Positions 56,174 through 64,000 of a DNA stretch of 64,000 bases are shown here, in pieces; the stretch's first letter is position 1; every line of letters begins with the position of its first letter. Origin of the DNA: a virus. Position numbers and translations under genes: made by a program. The DNA lies in the IMG/VR virus record IMGVR_UViG_3300036832_001138, positions 1 to 64,000 of that record; one strand, written 5' to 3'. Below the pieces are notes generated by a model. It was not told the origin of the DNA and ran no database searches. It saw only the letters and a list, made by a program, of their open reading frames with translations.

Positions 56174-56202
56174 CAAAAAAAGAGCCGCCCCGAAGGGCGG
56201 CC
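56174..56202 (-). terminator. Intrinsic terminator insulating the TIGR-like locus
   Basis: GCCGCCC-TTCG-GGGCGGC then CTTTTTTT on the - strand, right after the 56209 gene and before the locus promoter. Confidence 0.9.
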
Positions 56203-56208
56203 CGAGCT

Positions 56209-56868
56209 TTAGCTTAGATCGAGCGTGCGGCCTGCGATCGTGGGGGCCGCGAGTTGTTTCGCTTCGCCGAGATCGAGCCGTCGCTTCGCCATTCGCGAGG
56301 CTTTGATCGCGTCGCGCTGGCGTAGCGATTTCTCGTAATACTTCTTTCGTAACTTGAGCTTGCGCAGTTTCGTCTTAGCGAGCTTTTCCTTTCGCTCCCA
56401 CGCGGCGATCAACTCAACCGTGCGCGCGTAGCGTGCTTGTTGCCGGTCCGTCGGCGGCTTCGCCTTCGCGCGGGCGAGCTTTCCGTCGAGCCATCCCGAC
56501 TTGACCACGTACTCCGCGAGCCTGCGCTCGATATACGCATGTTGCGGAGCGTGCGGCCCGAGCCGATTGCGGTCATAAAGGCGATTGAATGCCCAATGAC
56601 TTATATCGTGCACGATCCCTTTCCATCCGCTGAAACTCGGATGGCGATAGGCCGGGTTGACGTAGAACACGCCGCCACGAGTCCAAGTGCGCCGGTTGCC
56701 CGACGTTGGTTTGAACTTTCCGCGGAACTTGCGTTTCGGCGAGTTCGCCGGACCGAGCGAGAGGGCGAGTCTGACGAGCTTGCGCGCGCCAGCGATCGCC
56801 TCCTGCGGTGTGGGGGCCCGCGCATCCGCGGGCCATGCGGCATTGACGTTTTGATAGTTCGTTGGCAT
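56209..56868 (-). CDS. Phage protein with HDxSHW motif, unknown
   Basis: 219 residues. The central YRHPSFSGWKGIVHDISHWA, then FNRLYDRNRLGPHAPQHAYI, ERRLAEYVV has an HDxSH...H...E arrangement that could bind a metal like a small metalloprotease, but this is not established. The C-terminal 90 residues are Lys/Arg-rich helices (KTKLRKLKLRKKYYEKSLRQ). Promoter with extended -10 at 57002; terminator at 56174. Confidence 0.6.
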   Translation of the reverse strand: MPTNYQNVNAAWPADARAPTPQEAIAGARKLVRLALSLGPANSPKRKFRGKFKPTSGNRRTWTRGGVFYVNPAYRHPSFSGWKGIVHDISHWAFNRLYDRNRLGPHAPQHAYIERRLAEYVVKSGWLDGKLARAKAKPPTDRQQARYARTVELIAAWERKEKLAKTKLRKLKLRKKYYEKSLRQRDAIKASRMAKRRLDLGEAKQLAAPTIAGRTLDLS

Positions 56869-56902
56869 GATTATAGTTCCTCTGATTTGGACGCAACGCC
56901 TT

Positions 56903-56948
56903 CCGCCCGGCCGACACCATCGGTCGGGCGGTTTTGTTGCTGATCTGA
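56903..56948 (+). terminator. Hairpin with T-tract on + strand
   Basis: CCGCCCG...CGGGCGG stem with inner CGA/TCG pairs followed by TTTTGTT on the + strand. No rightward gene ends nearby, so it may stop antisense transcription or fold in the leader of the 56868 gene. Confidence 0.45.
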
Positions 56949-57001
56949 TTCACCTGTCAAAGAGCCCGGTCGCTTTGCGCGCGCGATCTTCTATTTGTTT
57001 G

Positions 57002-57010
57002 ATTATAGCA
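57002..57010 (-). promoter_or_regulatory. Extended -10 promoter
   Basis: TGCTATAAT on the - strand: perfect -10 with the TGN extension, no good -35. Lies about 135 nt before the 56868 start in a 333-nt gene-free stretch. The rest of that stretch (56869-57201) shows no gene; A/T-rich near 57095. Confidence 0.6.
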
Positions 57011-57201
57011 CAGATCGGAATCGCGTGTTTTGTTAGTTAGCTCGCGTCAATGACTTAGCGGGAATCGGACTTCACTTTCCGGCGGCAATCGCACGAAAAT
57101 ATTTTTTATTCATGCTTTTCGGGTAGTGATCCGAGCGCCGGACCGTTGGACAATTCCAGACAATTGGGGCAGACTCGCGCCGATAACCGGAGCAAGCGAA
57201 A

Positions 57202-57420
57202 ATGAGAAAACCCGACTTCGATCTTGAGGGCGTTCCGCAAGCGTACAGCGTCAAGACTTTTGTCTGCGCCAATCCCGAATGCGGGCGCATCCATGTTGTG
57301 CTCGAAGATGAAAGCCGGAAGCCGATCGCGCATTTTGTCGCGCCGGATGATTTCGGCGTCAAGCTCGTGCGCGAGCAGGAAGTAGCGGCGGAGATGCGTG
57401 ACGATCCGCACGTGCACTAA
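57202..57420 (+). CDS. Small protein with CxxxxC pair, unknown
   Basis: 72 residues, CCGGAGC ribosome binding site. AYSVKTFVCANPECGRIHVV, LEDESRKPIAHFVAPDDFG resembles small phage zinc proteins. Coupled to the next gene by TAATG. Confidence 0.6.
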   Translation: MRKPDFDLEGVPQAYSVKTFVCANPECGRIHVVLEDESRKPIAHFVAPDDFGVKLVREQEVAAEMRDDPHVH

Positions 57421-57596
57421 TGTCGAACTGGCGCAGTTTTGTCGAGCGACCCGTGCTTTATCAGCGCATTGAAGTAACGCGCTATCCGACGCGAGACGAG
57501 CCGCTTGATTGCCTCATCTGGAACCCGAATGAGAATTGGAATTTACGCGGTCTATACTGGCGACCGATTAGCGCCAGCCTCCCGCGCCAGCCTTGA
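57420..57596 (+). CDS. Small Trp-rich protein
   Basis: 58 residues (MSNWRSFVERPVLYQRIEVT, RYPTRDEPLDCLIWNPNENW). The ATG overlaps the previous stop. Its 3' end overlaps the convergent 557-aa gene by 29 nt. Confidence 0.55.
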   Translation: MSNWRSFVERPVLYQRIEVTRYPTRDEPLDCLIWNPNENWNLRGLYWRPISASLPRQP

Positions 57597-59241
57597 TTTT
57601 GTCCTTGATCCAAATCGCTTCGTCCGCGGCGGTCATCGCACCTTTCGGTATGTGCCTTGAGCGCCGCGGGTGCCACGTATACGGCACATCGATCTCCTGC
57701 ATTAACAGGTGATCGCGGCCCGGCACCGTGATCGAAACGTCATAGCCTGCCCATGTGAATTCGCGCAGCCCGCGAAATTGCATCGGCATCGCGCGCCCGT
57801 CGGCGCGCACGTGCGGACGCACAGCATGAAATATCCGCTGCTCACGGCCATTCTTATCGAGCACGTGGTCGCGATCCTTGAAAAAGTACGGAAGCCGATT
57901 CGGCTCGATGCCAAACACCGCCGTCAGATCGCCCTTCGAAACTGATACGCGGCAGGTCGCATAATAGGATTCCTCAATCTGTTTCACCGCGTTGCAAAAC
58001 AGATGCGCGAGATGCAGTTGTGCGTTCAATCCGTATTGCTTCGCCCATTCTTGGTAGTTGTGCGGGATGCGCCAATCGTGCTCGGTCCGATAATTGCCGC
58101 CTGTTGTCTCGCGCGTCTTCAATACGCGAATGACACTGCCGTCATCGCTCACCCAAATCGGAAACGAGTTCGGCACACCCCAACGCCTTTTGAACTTCGG
58201 ATGCTCGGGACGATCCCACCAAACTGTCAGAACGTAGAGCTTGCCACCGACCTTTGGCTGCACATACCACGGGATGTTTCTGTAGCGCACGAAATAGAGG
58301 AATTTCGGCGTCCACATCTGTCCCTTGTTCGTGGTGTTTTCCCATTCTTCGTCGTGCGGGTTGACGCCATGGGCAACGCAACCGAACACCGGCCAATATT
58401 TCTTGAACCACGGAGTCAGGCGAATGTCTTCCTTGTATCTTTTTAGTTCCTCGCCGCGAATCTTGTGCTGCGGATCGTGCTTGATATTGGTTTGCGTTGC
58501 CGTGTAAGGCAACAACGTCGCGCCGATCACCTTGTAAAAGTCATAGGCGTCGACATCGTGTTTTTTCATCCGCTCGATGTAAACCCAATAGCGCTCAAGC
58601 TGCATTAAGATCGTGTCGCGGAAATTGAACGTGCCGAAGAATTCGGATTCCTTGAAAAGTACATCGCCCTTGCCATCACCCTCCATCCATTCGTCGGCGA
58701 TAATGTCGTCATTCGGATCAACGAACGCATCTTCCACAAGCGGCGGCGGCTGTTCCTTCGGTTCGCTCGGAATAGAGACTCGTTCCTGTTTGACGGGTTC
58801 AGGACCGCCGCGCTCGACCCAAACGTCGTGCTTCATGCGCGCGCGCTCAAGCTCGCGAAGGTGATCATCTTGACGCTTGCGTACATCACGGCGCTGTTGC
58901 GGTGAGAGTTCGTCGATCGCCTTGGCTCTACGCTGCCGCCTAGAACTTCTCGGCTCGGATTCAAACGCCGATGCTGGCGGCTCTTGCGGCGGCTCGAAAG
59001 CGAACGGCGATTGCGGCGTTACGCTTGGTTGCGGCTCAGCTTGCGGCAGCGATGCGATAGGCGCGCTTGGCGCGCTCGCAGGCGAAACGACTGGCGCGGG
59101 CGGCTCGACTTGCGCGGGCGGCTCGACTTGCGTTGCTGGCGGTTGCGGTTCTTGCGTCGATTGCTCGACATGCGCCCCCTCGCTTGGCCGAAACCATGCT
59201 ACCGTCTGCCAGAACCATTGCCGCAGCCGTGCCAGCATCAT
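57568..59241 (-). CDS. Large phage protein, unknown
   Basis: 557 residues. A short hydrophobic N-terminus (LARLRQWFWQTVAWF), a Pro/Ala-rich linker (residues 25-90), an acidic region (EDAFVDPNDDIIADEWMEGD), then a 380-residue globular part rich in Trp/Tyr (YDFYKVIGATLLPY; WWDRPEHPKFKRRWGVP; EWAKQYGLNAQLHLAHLFCN). No motif assigned. It is coupled closely to the HTH gene upstream, so a replication or transcription role is possible. Confidence 0.6.
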   Translation of the reverse strand: MMLARLRQWFWQTVAWFRPSEGAHVEQSTQEPQPPATQVEPPAQVEPPAPVVSPASAPSAPIASLPQAEPQPSVTPQSPFAFEPPQEPPASAFESEPRSSRRQRRAKAIDELSPQQRRDVRKRQDDHLRELERARMKHDVWVERGGPEPVKQERVSIPSEPKEQPPPLVEDAFVDPNDDIIADEWMEGDGKGDVLFKESEFFGTFNFRDTILMQLERYWVYIERMKKHDVDAYDFYKVIGATLLPYTATQTNIKHDPQHKIRGEELKRYKEDIRLTPWFKKYWPVFGCVAHGVNPHDEEWENTTNKGQMWTPKFLYFVRYRNIPWYVQPKVGGKLYVLTVWWDRPEHPKFKRRWGVPNSFPIWVSDDGSVIRVLKTRETTGGNYRTEHDWRIPHNYQEWAKQYGLNAQLHLAHLFCNAVKQIEESYYATCRVSVSKGDLTAVFGIEPNRLPYFFKDRDHVLDKNGREQRIFHAVRPHVRADGRAMPMQFRGLREFTWAGYDVSITVPGRDHLLMQEIDVPYTWHPRRSRHIPKGAMTAADEAIWIKDKIKAGAGGWR

Positions 59242-59248
59242 CGCTCTC

Positions 59249-59707
59249 TCACACCACGGTGAGTTTGACGGGCTTCTTTCGTTTCAACCGTTGCAGCCGC
59301 GTTGCACGCGCGAGATCGCGCGCTTGGACTTCTTCAACAGCATACGGCTTCAATGCTTCGAGCAGACCGTCGAGATGATAGATATTCGTCGAACTTTTTT
59401 TGTGGAGATTTCGTCGCTGCTCGCGCCCGATAAGCCTAGCGTGCTCTAAACTCGCAATGCGCCGTTGAACGGTGCGCGGGTGGATGCCCATTGCGTGCGC
59501 AATGGTGACCTTCGAAGGATGCGGAAGAGTCTCACGTTCCCACCAATAGCGCAGCAAATGAATGACGATCACAACATCGGTCGAGTCGATCCCGAGCGCG
59601 GTCATGTGCTCGAAAAGCATATTCGGGACGGCCGTCCATCCCGCCTCCACAAGCTCCTTGCCAAACTTCTGTTCGATGGCGCGCGGCTTTTTCGATTCGT
59701 CGGGCAT
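59249..59707 (-). CDS. HTH replication/transcription factor
   Basis: 152 residues. GIDSTDVVIVIHLLRYWWER, LPHPSKVTIAHAMGIHPRTV, QRRIASLEHARLI is a winged helix of the HTH_36/replication-initiator-like type; the C-terminus is basic. Promoter at 59974-60002. Confidence 0.7.
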   Translation of the reverse strand: MPDESKKPRAIEQKFGKELVEAGWTAVPNMLFEHMTALGIDSTDVVIVIHLLRYWWERETLPHPSKVTIAHAMGIHPRTVQRRIASLEHARLIGREQRRNLHKKSSTNIYHLDGLLEALKPYAVEEVQARDLARATRLQRLKRKKPVKLTVV

Positions 59708-59973
59708 CGGTGCCTCCCACGGCTACATAGATCACCGCGGCATTGTTGCAGAGTCCCACCAGGGAGACAGGCGTGCCTTGGGGGCGACGTTCTGATGGGT
59801 TTCGAATACTGTGTGCAGCTTGCGGTGGTTCTTTTTTGTAGGGCACGCGTGTCGCCCCATCCCCGGACACTGGCGTCGTGAGGGGGGAGGCAATGGTGTC
59901 TCCCCCGCTACCGAAAAATAACGATTTTTTCGCTTTAACCGAGACACCGCGGTCGCCCTATTTACCCGCGGCC

Positions 59974-60002
59974 ATTGTCCGACCGTCGCCGTCGGCTGTC
60001 AA
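59974..60002 (-). promoter_or_regulatory. Promoter of the HTH gene
   Basis: TTGACA, 17 nt, GACAAT on the - strand, without the shared operator. Followed by an A/T-rich hairpin (CGAAAAA/TTTTTCG). The remaining 59708-59970 region holds no clear gene. Confidence 0.6.
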
Positions 60003-60024
60003 ACGGTCCGATACGGGCATCCCC

Positions 60025-60360
60025 TCATTTTTTTCCCGCGTCGAGCCATTCGCGGATTTTGATCAACCAAACACCCTGCGCGACCGTGGGGCGTGCGTCG
60101 GCGCTCACCGCAAGCTCGTTGGTCATCTTGCGGATAAATCTTCGATCTTCGGCATCGATGTTGGGAAGCTTGCGCTGCTCGGCGTCCGCCTGCGCAACGT
60201 CGCGCTCGATCGTGACCACGAGCGCAAACCAATCGTCGGGCGAGCGCTCGGTACCCCGCGCCGAATCCACGATGATGGCGATGATTGAAAGAAAAACGGC
60301 AAACGTTGCAACGCCAGCGGCAAATCCCGACCAAAATGTCCACCACGCCTGCCGGTTCAC
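60025..60360 (-). CDS. Membrane protein, unknown
   Basis: 111 residues. One TM helix (FAAGVATFAVFLSIIAIIVD) and a helical periplasmic or cytoplasmic part (NIDAEDRRFIRKMTNELAVS). ATGA-coupled to the gene upstream. Confidence 0.6.
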   Translation of the reverse strand: MNRQAWWTFWSGFAAGVATFAVFLSIIAIIVDSARGTERSPDDWFALVVTIERDVAQADAEQRKLPNIDAEDRRFIRKMTNELAVSADARPTVAQGVWLIKIREWLDAGKK

Positions 60361-60566
60361 AGCGAAAACTCTTTGATGAACTTGCGCAAGCCCAAATCAT
60401 CGCCCGCCGCAGCTAATCGCAAGCCCTCGATCGTGCGCTCCGGACGAAAATGCGGATCGTGATTCTGTAGCTCGGAAATCAGCATCGCGATCGCGTTCTG
60501 TGGCTCGCGCGGCAGATAGCCGAGCGCCTTGCGTTTGGCGGCGGCGAGTTGGGAGTCGGTGATCAT
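60357..60566 (-). CDS. Small helical protein, unknown
   Basis: 69 residues from MITDSQLAAAKRKALGYLPR. PQNAIAMLISELQNHDPHF, then GDDLGLRKFIKEFSL. Coupled by ATGA on both sides. Confidence 0.55.
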   Translation of the reverse strand: MITDSQLAAAKRKALGYLPREPQNAIAMLISELQNHDPHFRPERTIEGLRLAAAGDDLGLRKFIKEFSL

Positions 60567-60652
60567 CGGTGCAATACTCCGAACCACCATAGCAGCGCCA
60601 TGATCGCCAGCGTGGCGAGAGCCGCGATGCTGCGAACCTCAATCTGATTCAT
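60563..60652 (-). CDS. 29-aa membrane peptide
   Basis: MNQIEVRSIAALATLAIMAL, then LWWFGVLHR: a single hydrophobic helix. ATGA overlaps with both neighbours. Confidence 0.5.
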   Translation of the reverse strand: MNQIEVRSIAALATLAIMALLWWFGVLHR

Positions 60653-61023
60653 CGCGATGTTATTCTTGGCACTGGTTTCTCGATTTGCGGCTGCGATGGT
60701 GGGCGTTCCCAACCGCGCTGATCCATGAATTCTTCGGGCGATGAGACGACCTGACACCATTCCCAAACCATGACTATTTGCATTTCATGGTGTTCGCTGT
60801 AGCCGAAGATGCGATCTTGGCCCGGAAGGCCACGGCGACTAACGGATTCGTTGTACCGCGTGATAAAGGCCACGCCGACTAGATATTTACCGAAAGTTTC
60901 TAGGACCAGCGCCGTTCGATTCCTGTCGAGAGCGCGCGCGAAAACGATTCTCATATCCCAAACCTCCGTCCAGTATAGCGGTAGCCTCCAATCTGGCGGT
61001 ATGTGTGCGAACGCGATCGGCAT
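60649..61023 (-). CDS. Unknown protein
   Basis: 124 residues. RIVFARALDRNRTALVLETF, GKYLVGVAFITRYNESVSRR, then HHEMQIVMVWEWCQVVSSPE: alpha/beta pattern with no known family. Short 9-nt gap to the HNH gene. Confidence 0.55.
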   Translation of the reverse strand: MPIAFAHIPPDWRLPLYWTEVWDMRIVFARALDRNRTALVLETFGKYLVGVAFITRYNESVSRRGLPGQDRIFGYSEHHEMQIVMVWEWCQVVSSPEEFMDQRGWERPPSQPQIEKPVPRITSR

Positions 61024-61032
61024 GATCTCGCA

Positions 61033-61437
61033 TCAGTCATCCTTGGTGAACACGTGTTCGTGGTAATCGCAGAAATCGTTGGGCGGCCAATCGCCCATTT
61101 CTTCGACCCACGCGATCGCGTCTTGCTGGTGCGCAAAAATAAATTCCTCGCATAGCTCGCACACGGCGGATTCGCAGTGGCGCACGCGATGATGGAAGCG
61201 GCACAGCACCTCCAAATCTGTGTCCAACTCTGCGCCGAGCCGTTCATAGCTGCGATGGTGCACCTCAAGATTTTCCGTCACGGCACAGCGCGGACCGCGC
61301 GGGCCATCGTCATGGAATTCGCAACATGGCACGAATTCGCAACGATGCCCGGCGGCAATGAGCCGTCGCCTGCGCCGCTCCGCCCACGTGATCGAGGCGA
61401 GATAGTTGCGATAATCGGTTTTGCGGAAACTGGTCAT
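61033..61437 (-). CDS. HNH endonuclease
   Basis: 134 residues. CEFVPCCEFHDD and the core LEVHHRSYERLGAELDTDLE, VLCRFHHRVRH form an HNH motif (HH, D, H) of the phage/restriction type. Additional Cys pairs (CELC) bind structural zinc. May act in packaging or homing; context does not decide. Confidence 0.85.
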   Translation of the reverse strand: MTSFRKTDYRNYLASITWAERRRRRLIAAGHRCEFVPCCEFHDDGPRGPRCAVTENLEVHHRSYERLGAELDTDLEVLCRFHHRVRHCESAVCELCEEFIFAHQQDAIAWVEEMGDWPPNDFCDYHEHVFTKDD

Positions 61438-61994
61438 TTCAAAGTCTCATTGAGATACGAGGCCCACATCTTGCCGCCGAGACGATCGGCCAATGACGGA
61501 TCAAGCGGTCGGCCGTCGTCGCGCTTCGGATCGCGTCGTATCCAATGCCGCCAAGTGGCGGGCGAAGTCGGAGCGCGCGGATTGGTGTCCATCTGATCGT
61601 GAATGCACCGGAGTCCAGCTTCTAGCGGTAGCCACGGCTTGATTCCAAAAAACTCATAACCCGCATACTGGACGGGCTTGCATGCCAACTCGCCGAGACG
61701 CTTGGCAAGGTCCATCAACTTTTTCAGTACATCCACGGCATCATCCAATCGATCGAAAAACACCGAAGTGCTCGCATCGCCGAATGCGGCGGCCTCGACC
61801 GTCGCCCAACAGGTGACGCGCCAGCCGTAGTAACGATATGCTTGGATCAGACCGAAATGCTCGTAGCCGGTCCATCCGCCGTATCTGCCGCAGTTTTCAT
61901 TATAGATCACGCGTTTTCCTCGCCACCGCGCTTGCAATTGTTCGGTCGTCAAATAGCGATGTGTGACTTCGATGGATCGGCGGTCAGCGTTCAT
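61434..61994 (-). CDS. Unknown protein
   Basis: 186 residues from MNADRRSIEVTHRYLTTEQL (ATG overlapping the upstream stop). Trp/Tyr-rich (GRYGGWTGYEHFGLIQAYRY, YGWRVTCWATVEAAAF). No family. Confidence 0.55.
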   Translation of the reverse strand: MNADRRSIEVTHRYLTTEQLQARWRGKRVIYNENCGRYGGWTGYEHFGLIQAYRYYGWRVTCWATVEAAAFGDASTSVFFDRLDDAVDVLKKLMDLAKRLGELACKPVQYAGYEFFGIKPWLPLEAGLRCIHDQMDTNPRAPTSPATWRHWIRRDPKRDDGRPLDPSLADRLGGKMWASYLNETLK

Positions 61995-62251
61995 TCGGAT
62001 GATCCGATCTCTGTGCTGATATACCGATCGAAATATTCCGGCTCTACGTCGATATCGCCACGTGGTTCGCCGCCGATGCACGCCAATTCATTTGCCTCGA
62101 TCGCCAATTCCGCCGTGTTGCTGATCGCTTCGAGGCGATCGAGCGCATACCAAGTTGGCTTGCCGTCGCGGTCGTAGCCTTCCTCGCGAATCGTTTCCAA
62201 TTCGTAAATGATGCGAGCGATCGCGCGATCTAAACCTTGGCGGCTAATCAT
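61991..62251 (-). CDS. Small helical protein, unknown
   Basis: 86 residues (MISRQGLDRAIARIIYELET, ALDRLEAISNTAELAIEANE). Coupled by ATGA both sides. Confidence 0.55.
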   Translation of the reverse strand: MISRQGLDRAIARIIYELETIREEGYDRDGKPTWYALDRLEAISNTAELAIEANELACIGGEPRGDIDVEPEYFDRYISTEIGSSE

Positions 62252-62508
62252 TCCCTTTCCTCGTCGAGCGCTTCGCGCATGGCTCTGGCTTTTTTCACGT
62301 GTGCATCCAACTCGGCGTTGATGCGGTCAAAGAGTTCGGGCGCGTTGCCTTCGTCTTCGATCACCTTCATTACCCATGTCGCACCGGCATAGAACACAAC
62401 CTCGATCAGCAATTGCAGATGCGCGTTCGGATGCGGCCATTGCTTCGCAATGATTTCCTCTTGCACCGTGCGGAAGCCTTCGGCGATCAAATCCGCTTGC
62501 GTGGTCAT
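62248..62508 (-). CDS. Small helical protein, unknown
   Basis: 86 residues (MTTQADLIAEGFRTVQEEII; HLQLLIEVVFYAGATWVMKV). Helical, with a hydrophobic middle. Confidence 0.55.
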   Translation of the reverse strand: MTTQADLIAEGFRTVQEEIIAKQWPHPNAHLQLLIEVVFYAGATWVMKVIEDEGNAPELFDRINAELDAHVKKARAMREALDEERE

Positions 62509-62669
62509 CGCGCGTTCTCCTTATCCGGCAGCGTTGCAAGTATTCTTTCCACGATGCTATCGATCATCGCTGGCCCGACCGGAACTTGATCAAATCGTTT
62601 AAGGACTTCACGCACAAAGTCTTCGGTGTGCGCGCGATCCCAATCGCTGATCGGATGCTTGCGTTTCAT
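62505..62669 (-). CDS. Small protein, unknown
   Basis: 54 residues from MKRKHPISDWDRAHTEDFVR. Helical; ATGA-coupled both sides. Confidence 0.5.
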   Translation of the reverse strand: MKRKHPISDWDRAHTEDFVREVLKRFDQVPVGPAMIDSIVERILATLPDKENAR

Positions 62670-62986
62670 TGTTCGGCCTTGACCATTGCCACGATTTCGG
62701 CGTGTTTCGCTTCGGCTTCCTCCCACGTCGCGGTGCGAAAGTCTTCCTGATTGTGTTTGCCGCCGAATACCTTCGTTTCAAATGGCATCTTGTCGGGCGT
62801 GAGAACGAGCCCGACGAATACGGTGCTGATCCACACATCGCCGATCTCCGTCTCCGCGACGCGGCGGTTTTCCGTTTTCAAGTACCAGCGAAACCATTCG
62901 TCATTGTTTGGATGCTGCACAACTTTTTTGTCGACAAGGATGAACGTGCACGCATCCAAATATGCCGCGTGCCCCATGTTGGTCAT
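62666..62986 (-). CDS. Conserved phage protein, unknown
   Basis: 106 residues. The phrases ETEIGDVWISTVFVGLVLTP, MPFETKVFGG and FRTATWEEAEAKHAEIVAMV match a small family very common in phages, with no known role. Confidence 0.7.
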   Translation of the reverse strand: MTNMGHAAYLDACTFILVDKKVVQHPNNDEWFRWYLKTENRRVAETEIGDVWISTVFVGLVLTPDKMPFETKVFGGKHNQEDFRTATWEEAEAKHAEIVAMVKAEQ

Positions 62987-63237
62987 GGCAATGGCCCCCC
63001 ACCGACATGGAAGATTGTTGTATTTTGCTTTTTCGCAATCTCGTAGCCTTCGCGATCTAATAGTGTCATCAGCAAGTCGACGGTTTGCCCCACGGTGAGC
63101 TTTTCGCCTTCCATGCGGATCATTGCCGAGCCGAGCAACACGATCATCACGTCGCGGGTGCTGGTGGTCATCTTGGATACGAGCCCATGCTTGGTTACTT
63201 TGTCGAGCGCTTGCGCGAGCTTGGTATTGTCGGTCAT
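62983..63237 (-). CDS. Small helical protein, unknown
   Basis: 84 residues from MTDNTKLAQALDKVTKHGLV (ATG overlapping the upstream stop). MTTSTRDVMIVLLGSAMIRM, VGQTVDLLMTLLDREGYEIA. Confidence 0.55.
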   Translation of the reverse strand: MTDNTKLAQALDKVTKHGLVSKMTTSTRDVMIVLLGSAMIRMEGEKLTVGQTVDLLMTLLDREGYEIAKKQNTTIFHVGGGPLP

Positions 63238-63512
63238 TCGTGTGCTCCCGTCACTTTTTTGCGTTTGCCCGGAAGTGTCTCGGCGAGCTTGTTGGCGCAG
63301 TTGAGACAAATCTTTTTCGGCTTGCGCGGTACGTGCCAGCGAAACATGATCTTGGTTCCGCAATGCGCGCAAAAGCCGGTGAGGTTGTCGTCGAACTTCG
63401 ATGGCCCATCGGGCATGCAAACAACGTAATCGACCGTTTCCGCTTCGGCTTCGCTGACAACCGTGACCGGCACGCCGCCGAGAGTGATCTTTTCTCGCTT
63501 TCGCTTGGTCAT
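63234..63512 (-). CDS. Zinc-ribbon protein, paralog of the 23.5-kb gene
   Basis: 92 residues. VTVVSEAEAETVDYVVCMPD, GPSKFDDNLTGFCAHCGTKI, MFRWHVPRKPKKICLNCANK parallels the 23484-23777 protein residue for residue over about 70 positions. The four Cys make a zinc ribbon. Confidence 0.7.
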   Translation of the reverse strand: MTKRKREKITLGGVPVTVVSEAEAETVDYVVCMPDGPSKFDDNLTGFCAHCGTKIMFRWHVPRKPKKICLNCANKLAETLPGKRKKVTGAHE

Positions 63513-63850
63513 TGTCGCGATTGCTTTCCGTCGCAGTTATCGCCCTTGGCCACCATCTGGCTATGCTCGACGCGGCGATCGATAACTTCGCGCAATGCCG
63601 TGCGCTTCTCGCAAGACCATCCGCTCTTTGCTATTGTGAGATAGCGGCAACACGCCTTGCCTTGACCGAGCCTGCACACCGATTCCACCCATTCGTCATG
63701 CGGCGGCGCATCCGACCAAACCCGCGCTTTCTCGGTCTTTTGCACACGCCGTCGTCGCCGTTTCCTCCGGCCGGTCATCATCGCCAGCAGTTTGCCGGTC
63801 ATCATCGCAGGTTCGCCGTTCACCACCGCCAGCGGTTTGCCGTTTATCAT
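63509..63850 (-). CDS. Protein with N-terminal short repeats, unknown
   Basis: 113 residues from MINGKPLAVVNGEPAMMTGK (ATG overlapping the upstream stop). The start is about three copies of a 9-residue unit ((N/T)GKPLA-MM). A very basic run (RRKRRRRRVQK) and a Cys-rich helical part (GKACCRYLTIAKSGWSCEKR) follow. Confidence 0.5.
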   Translation of the reverse strand: MINGKPLAVVNGEPAMMTGKLLAMMTGRRKRRRRRVQKTEKARVWSDAPPHDEWVESVCRLGQGKACCRYLTIAKSGWSCEKRTALREVIDRRVEHSQMVAKGDNCDGKQSRQ

Positions 63851-63999
63851 CGCTCTTGCGACTCCACCATCCGCCGCACATAAATGCCGGAGCGGGTTGG
63901 TTGTTTGCAGTAGTCGCAAGTCTCGGGCTCGGGCTCGCGAAGTCGCACGGGCTCTTGCCCGGCCAAGCGATTCCAACAGGCTTCGCAGATCGCTACCGT
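63847..63999 (-). CDS. Zinc-ribbon protein, 5' truncated by window edge
   Basis: The last 50 residues are present: ICEACWNRLAGQEPVRLREP, ETCDYCKQPTRSGIYVRRMV. Two CxxC pairs give a zinc ribbon. ATGA overlap with the next gene; the start lies beyond the window. Confidence 0.6.
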   Translation of the reverse strand, partial: TVAICEACWNRLAGQEPVRLREPEPETCDYCKQPTRSGIYVRRMVESQER

Positions 64000-64000
64000 C

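Overview
The window reads as part of a large, GC-rich tailed phage (or prophage) with a contractile, Mu-like tail. The likely host is an alphaproteobacterium of the Bradyrhizobium/Rhodopseudomonas type. The host guess rests on the GC-rich codon use, a DUF3309 protein, a secreted YWSWREID-type protein and three secreted proteins with a VPGPxVG sorting-like C-terminus. Both window ends cut through genes. No tRNA or rRNA gene was recognised.

Layout. (1) 3-17672, + strand: late module with Mu-like baseplate and tail genes (hub, gp45-like, DNA-circulation/gp43-like, gp46, gp47, gp48), a triplicated structural gene, repeat proteins, a tail fibre, an amidase endolysin and four small membrane proteins. 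(2) 17631-27683, - strand: tightly packed small early genes, mostly joined by ATGA stop/start overlaps, with zinc-ribbon proteins, small HTH proteins and an HNH endonuclease. (3) 28012-33469, - strand: seven genes around a Ycf46-like AAA+ ATPase, each preceded by a copy of a structured leader ending in GAAGGAGTC. (4) 33903-47557, - strand: regulators, secreted proteins and many small proteins, then recT and a YqaJ/lambda-type exonuclease. (5) 47837-52848, + strand: GapR-like protein, DNA methyltransferase, RuvC-like resolvase and primase-helicase. (6) 52733-56159, - strand: the most remarkable locus. (7) 56209-63999: replication-associated and small unknown genes.

The remarkable locus is a sigma70-like promoter followed by 22 hairpin units, a 223-aa gene, 10 more hairpin units and a 304-aa protein with a Nop/IS110-C-terminal-like fold signature. 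Each hairpin has the same architecture: edge stem, 9-nt variable segment, invariant 9-nt core (TGGAGTTCA on +, TGAACTCCA on -), 9-nt variable segment, edge stem. Two stem types (A and B) alternate strictly. This dual 9-nt spacer layout next to a Nop-domain protein matches the TIGR-Tas family of RNA-guided systems. The protein shows no HNH or RuvC domain, so it would be a TasA-like member. Four orphan units of the same format sit between late genes.

Two further networks run through the window. At least seven putative promoters carry a palindrome close to GGGCCATTGGCCC exactly between the -35 and -10 boxes, including the promoter of the TIGR locus, which suggests one regulator for the early genes. 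The leaders of the AAA+ island have covarying stems with an invariant CUUGCC-type loop, which points to RNA-level control.
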